From Gammaproteobacteria bacterium (GTDB lineage Bacteria; Pseudomonadota; Gammaproteobacteria; GRL18): a DNA stretch of 8,388 nucleotides. Positions 6,188 to 8,388 of this stretch are shown one piece after another. Below the pieces are notes generated by a model, which saw only the letters and a program-made list of their open reading frames with translations, made no database searches and was not told the DNA's origin. The position numbers were made by a program, and so were the translations under genes. The stretch lies in assembly GCA_028571885.1 (NCBI GenBank), contig JAPVVU010000119.1, positions 1 through 8,388 of the forward strand, in the 5' to 3' direction. The first letter of the stretch is position 1, and each line of letters begins with the position of its first letter.

Positions 6188-6832
6188 TTATTTAATTAAA
6201 CCACTGTTTTTCATGTCCTTAATAACCAGAGCAGCTAACTCTTTAATCACTGCCTCACTCGATGAAGCATTAACACTTTTTGTTTTGCCTGCCCAGATCA
6301 GTTTCTCAGTTTTAACAGAATAAACTCTTGTTTCAAGCTGAACGATGGTATCGGTTACTGTGTATCCCGGACGATAGACCGCTTCATAGGTTGAACCATA
6401 ATAACCACCATAACCATAACCGTAGCGACCATATCCCCCCCCCCTTCTGGGCACATAATCAACACGAGCTGGTACATCGCGCTGTTCCTTTACAACACCT
6501 TTAAAACTGGTGATTAACACTGAATCAGCCCCAATTTTATTCACTGCTGCCAAAATATCTTCTTTCGTATCAAAATCTTCTTTTTCAGGCATCAATGTAT
6601 AGCCTGCAATAGCGTGCTTGCCTTCTGAATCAACTTCCTTAGAAAAAGTTGCTTCAAACGTTCTGCGCCGAAGATCATCCTTAAACACCCCAAGCACCAG
6701 GACTTTCTGTAATTTGGGGCCGGAATATTCTGCATCATGCCAGCGCTCATAGAGTTTTGTCTGTGTTGCACAAGACGCAAAGCCTAGCAAACTGACTGAA
6801 ATAAAAAAACGAGCAAATCTTTTTAGAAACAT
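6188..6832 (-). CDS. Putative lipoprotein with Gly/Tyr-rich loop
   Basis: This 214-residue protein has a signal peptide with a charged start (MFLKRFARF), a hydrophobic core and a lipobox FASC with the lipidated Cys at residue 21, so it is probably anchored to the outer or inner membrane facing the periplasm. A mixed alpha/beta region follows (KVLVLGVFKDD, GADSVLITSFKGV), then a Gly/Arg/Tyr-rich loop (about 129-147), then TIVQLETRVYSVKTEKLIWAGKT, a pattern seen in DUF4136-like and other small periplasmic lipoproteins. No firm family assignment is possible. The ATG at 6832 is preferred to a TTG at 6847 because AAGGA (6844-6840) stands seven bases before the ATG and nothing suitable precedes the TTG. 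A G10 run within the Gly-rich loop codons is a possible slippage site. It probably forms an operon with the downstream membrane protein. Confidence 0.78.
   Translation of the reverse strand: MFLKRFARFFISVSLLGFASCATQTKLYERWHDAEYSGPKLQKVLVLGVFKDDLRRRTFEATFSKEVDSEGKHAIAGYTLMPEKEDFDTKEDILAAVNKIGADSVLITSFKGVVKEQRDVPARVDYVPRRGGGYGRYGYGYGGYYGSTYEAVYRPGYTVTDTIVQLETRVYSVKTEKLIWAGKTKSVNASSSEAVIKELAALVIKDMKNSGLIK
6435..6444 (-). repeat. Ten-base G homopolymer within the lipoprotein gene
   Basis: The plus strand has ten consecutive C; the coding strand therefore reads G10 across the codons AGG-GGG-GGG-GGA (Arg-Gly-Gly-Gly). It stands out in AT-rich DNA. By direct translation, gain of one G leads to a TGA about 16 codons after the run, and loss of one G to a TAA within about 30 codons. 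Either change would truncate the protein before its conserved C-terminal part. Confidence 0.9.
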
Positions 6833-6839
6833 TATGAAA

Positions 6840-6844
6840 TCCTT
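6840..6844 (-). promoter_or_regulatory. Ribosome binding site that decides the lipoprotein start
   Basis: AAGGA on the minus strand ends seven bases before the ATG at 6832-6830. It lies downstream of the alternative TTG at 6847, so it can only serve the ATG. This selects the 214-residue form, whose signal peptide is also of more normal length. Confidence 0.7.
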
Positions 6845-6862
6845 CAAGAGATAATCTTGATT

Positions 6863-6891
6863 TTGATATATTTATAACAGATACTTATATT
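6863..6891 (+). promoter_or_regulatory. Sigma-70-type promoter for the YdcH-like gene
   Basis: TTGATA (6863-6868) and TATATT (6886-6891) are separated by 17 bp, close to consensus. Transcription would begin near 6898, about 19 bases before the ATG at 6917. The 84-bp gap between the divergent lipoprotein and YdcH-like genes must carry both promoters. Confidence 0.5.
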
Positions 6892-6916
6892 CTAGTCTGA
6901 TAAAAAAAGTAAAGCC

Positions 6917-7120
6917 ATGAATGAAGTAGAAAAACACAAAATACGTGAAAAGCTTGAAGAACTAAAGCTTGAACACCGGGATCTGGATGATGCAATTCAT
7001 CATATGCCGAAAACGATTCATACTCAAATGCAAATCTCTCGCCTTAAGAAACGTAAACTGTGTCTAAAAGATGAAATAATCAAACTGGAAAACATTCTAA
7101 TTCCTGATATTATTGCCTGA
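6917..7120 (+). CDS. YdcH family (DUF465) small coiled-coil protein
   Basis: This 67-residue protein matches the YdcH/DUF465 family. It shows the typical LEELKLEHRDLDDAI helix, a short turn (HHMPKTIHTQ), and the second helix ISRLKKRKLCLKDEIIKLE, ending in LIPDI. The two charged helices would form an antiparallel hairpin in the cytoplasm; the family has no settled function. Length is normal for the family. The ATG is taken because the family similarity begins within the first ten residues. The ribosome binding site is weak (AAAG about four to five bases upstream). The gene is divergent from the lipoprotein operon and convergent with the antiporter gene. A TTGATA-N17-TATATT promoter lies just upstream. 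Confidence 0.88.
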   Translation: MNEVEKHKIREKLEELKLEHRDLDDAIHHMPKTIHTQMQISRLKKRKLCLKDEIIKLENILIPDIIA

Positions 7121-7170
7121 TACTCTTTCCCGATATTCTTTTTTGATACTCTTTTCTGACACTCTATTCC
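7119..7170. repeat. Four tandem 13-bp repeats between convergent genes
   Basis: Units at 7119-7131, 7132-7144, 7145-7157 and 7158-7170 all follow GAYAYTCTHTYYY (GATACTCTTTCCC in the first). The array begins inside the TGA stop codon of the YdcH-like gene and ends 12 bp before the antiporter stop. An 8-bp inverted repeat, CTCTTTTC (7149-7156) with GAAAAGAG (7171-7178), overlaps its right end and might form a weak hairpin for transcription termination. No classical terminator with a T-run follows it on either strand. Confidence 0.75.
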
Positions 7171-7182
7171 GAAAAGAGGAGC

Positions 7183-8388
7183 TTAGAGTTTTCCTTTCAC
7201 TGATGGCTGTTTCTTTGATGTTTTATCACTACCCAATAGATTATGTCTGACATGTTCTGCAAAACCGATACCTGCCTCAGAATAAAAATTATACACAGCC
7301 GCAGCGCCTGCATCTTTTAATAAATTAATCTCATCATCATACATTGCAATGGCCGCAATATATCCCTGAAAGCCTTTTTCTTTTAACTGTAAAATCGTAA
7401 ATATATTTTTATCAAAATCAGGCAGGTTTAAAAAGACCATGGATATTTCAGTCAGATCAATGGTTCCCCAGAAATCCTTATCCATCACATCAGCATATAT
7501 CACTTTTCTTTTATTGAGGTCATGATCTTTAAACACTCCCGTATCAAAATCAATGCCTTTAACTGTATCAGGAAAATGATAATTGAGATCTTCATAGACA
7601 CCCGTACCAATTCTACCCATTCCAAACACCAGAATTTTTGCCCCGGATACATCAACCGGTAATTCATCTTTTAGACGTTGTTCAGATTGCCAGCGTCTCA
7701 GGTTTAGCGAATATCGAGCGTATAATTCATGTGCTGTGGCATTCAGCGGGGAGGCAATGACAAAGGTCATTGCCAGGGCAATGGCTATCGTAATCAGCCA
7801 GTCATTACTCATCCAGCCATTGCTGACGCCAATAGCGCCGACTATCAGACCAAATTCTGAATAATTAGCCAGACTGAGCGAGGTCAGAAAGGATGTTCTG
7901 GCTCTCAGGCGTGTTTTAAGTGACAACCAGAAAAAGAGCAGGACCTTGGCAAACATAAACAAAGATAATATACCGGCCAGGATAAGATTTTCAACTGAAG
8001 GGCTCCCTGAGAGGCCAATATTGACAAAAAATCCAACCAGAAAAAGATCTTTAAAATTATAAAGTGTTTTAGAGACCTCGTTGGCTTTACTGTGTTGAGC
8101 CAATAAAATACCAAAAATCAAAGCCCCTAAATCAGCTTTCATACCCACAAGCTCAAACAGCGCTGCGCCGCCAACAGCCAGCAGTAGACTGTATAAAACC
8201 AGTAACTCACCATGTTCAACCTGGTCCATTAATTTATACAAAACCGGACGAATAAACGGCAGGCCCAGGAGAGCCAGAGCCCATACAGAAGGAATTTTAC
8301 CCGTTGATGCCGTCAGAAAAATAACCGCAAAAATATCCTGAACAATTAAAATACCAATGGCAATTTGGGCATAAAGCGCACCCATTTC
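7183..8388 (-). CDS. CPA2 family cation:proton antiporter with C-terminal RCK domain, 3' part
   Basis: The frame is open to the window edge (the codon before the first visible Met is GAA), so the true start lies outside; about 400 residues are seen. The membrane part belongs to the CPA2 (KefB/KefC-like) family: VQDIFAV, GADLGALIFGILLA-like segments (here MKADLGALIFG) and SLANYSEFGLIV are characteristic, with several hydrophobic helices through about residue 215 of the visible part. A RCK/TrkA-N nucleotide-binding domain follows, with the Rossmann motif GMGRIG (255-260 of the visible part) and an acidic IDFD strand end. Such proteins exchange K+ or Na+ for protons across the inner membrane, with the RCK domain gating in response to a nucleotide or other ligand. 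Related proteins are usually about 550-650 residues, so roughly the first third is missing. The last 16 residues are basic and look unstructured. Confidence 0.9.
   Translation of the reverse strand, partial: EMGALYAQIAIGILIVQDIFAVIFLTASTGKIPSVWALALLGLPFIRPVLYKLMDQVEHGELLVLYSLLLAVGGAALFELVGMKADLGALIFGILLAQHSKANEVSKTLYNFKDLFLVGFFVNIGLSGSPSVENLILAGILSLFMFAKVLLFFWLSLKTRLRARTSFLTSLSLANYSEFGLIVGAIGVSNGWMSNDWLITIAIALAMTFVIASPLNATAHELYARYSLNLRRWQSEQRLKDELPVDVSGAKILVFGMGRIGTGVYEDLNYHFPDTVKGIDFDTGVFKDHDLNKRKVIYADVMDKDFWGTIDLTEISMVFLNLPDFDKNIFTILQLKEKGFQGYIAAIAMYDDEINLLKDAGAAAVYNFYSEAGIGFAEHVRHNLLGSDKTSKKQPSVKGKL

Noticed and set aside
6833..6847. Longer lipoprotein form starting at TTG 6847
   Set aside because: No ribosome binding site before the TTG, while AAGGA stands at correct distance before the ATG at 6832.

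Overview
The window is AT-rich bacterial chromosomal DNA, most likely from a gammaproteobacterium. The gene families point that way: a DUF3391/HD-GYP cyclic-di-GMP phosphodiesterase, a YdcH-family (DUF465) small protein, a LexA-type S24 peptidase, a CPA2 cation:proton antiporter with a RCK domain, and a 'zinc-ribbon plus BPSS1780/GPDPase_memb-like' membrane protein. Species cannot be assigned from the sequence alone. I see no rRNA, tRNA, CRISPR array or complete insertion sequence.

Layout. Positions 1-59 may hold the first codons of a gene running leftwards off the window. A gene-poor stretch follows, ending in a good promoter (394-421) for an orphan two-helix membrane protein (453-890, +). 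Convergent to it is a YgjP/DUF45-type zinc metallopeptidase (913-1722, -) with a three-copy 21-bp in-frame tandem repeat. Divergent from that is the HD-GYP protein (1854-3095, +). An endonuclease/exonuclease/phosphatase (EEP) family gene (3248-4042, -) comes next, then a LexA-like peptidase without a DNA-binding domain (4219-4689, -). A two-gene leftward unit follows: a putative lipoprotein (6188-6832) and a membrane protein with a zinc ribbon (4898-6154). A YdcH-like protein (6917-7120, +) and the 3' part of a CPA2 antiporter (7183 to the window edge, -) close the window.

The clearest non-coding signal is a pair of related miniature inverted-repeat elements (MITEs) on either side of the EEP gene. 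Copy A (3126-3241, 116 bp) has a perfect 9-bp flanking direct repeat that includes the EEP stop codon. Copy B (4119-4191, 73 bp) has a perfect 8-bp flanking direct repeat. Both have GTAA...TTAC ends and share an internal TGACCATAGG block. The GTAA ends and roughly 8-bp target duplication resemble the IS66 family; that assignment is inference.

Other points of interest are an HTH-less LexA with an apparently intact Ser/Lys dyad and Ala-Gly cleavage site, preceded by two spaced palindromes with a shared core. There is also a G10 homopolymer inside the lipoprotein gene that could act as a phase-variation switch, and a four-unit 13-bp tandem repeat between the convergent YdcH and antiporter genes. 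The genes look like a set of small independent housekeeping, envelope and signalling units. I found no strong evidence for one coherent new multi-gene system.
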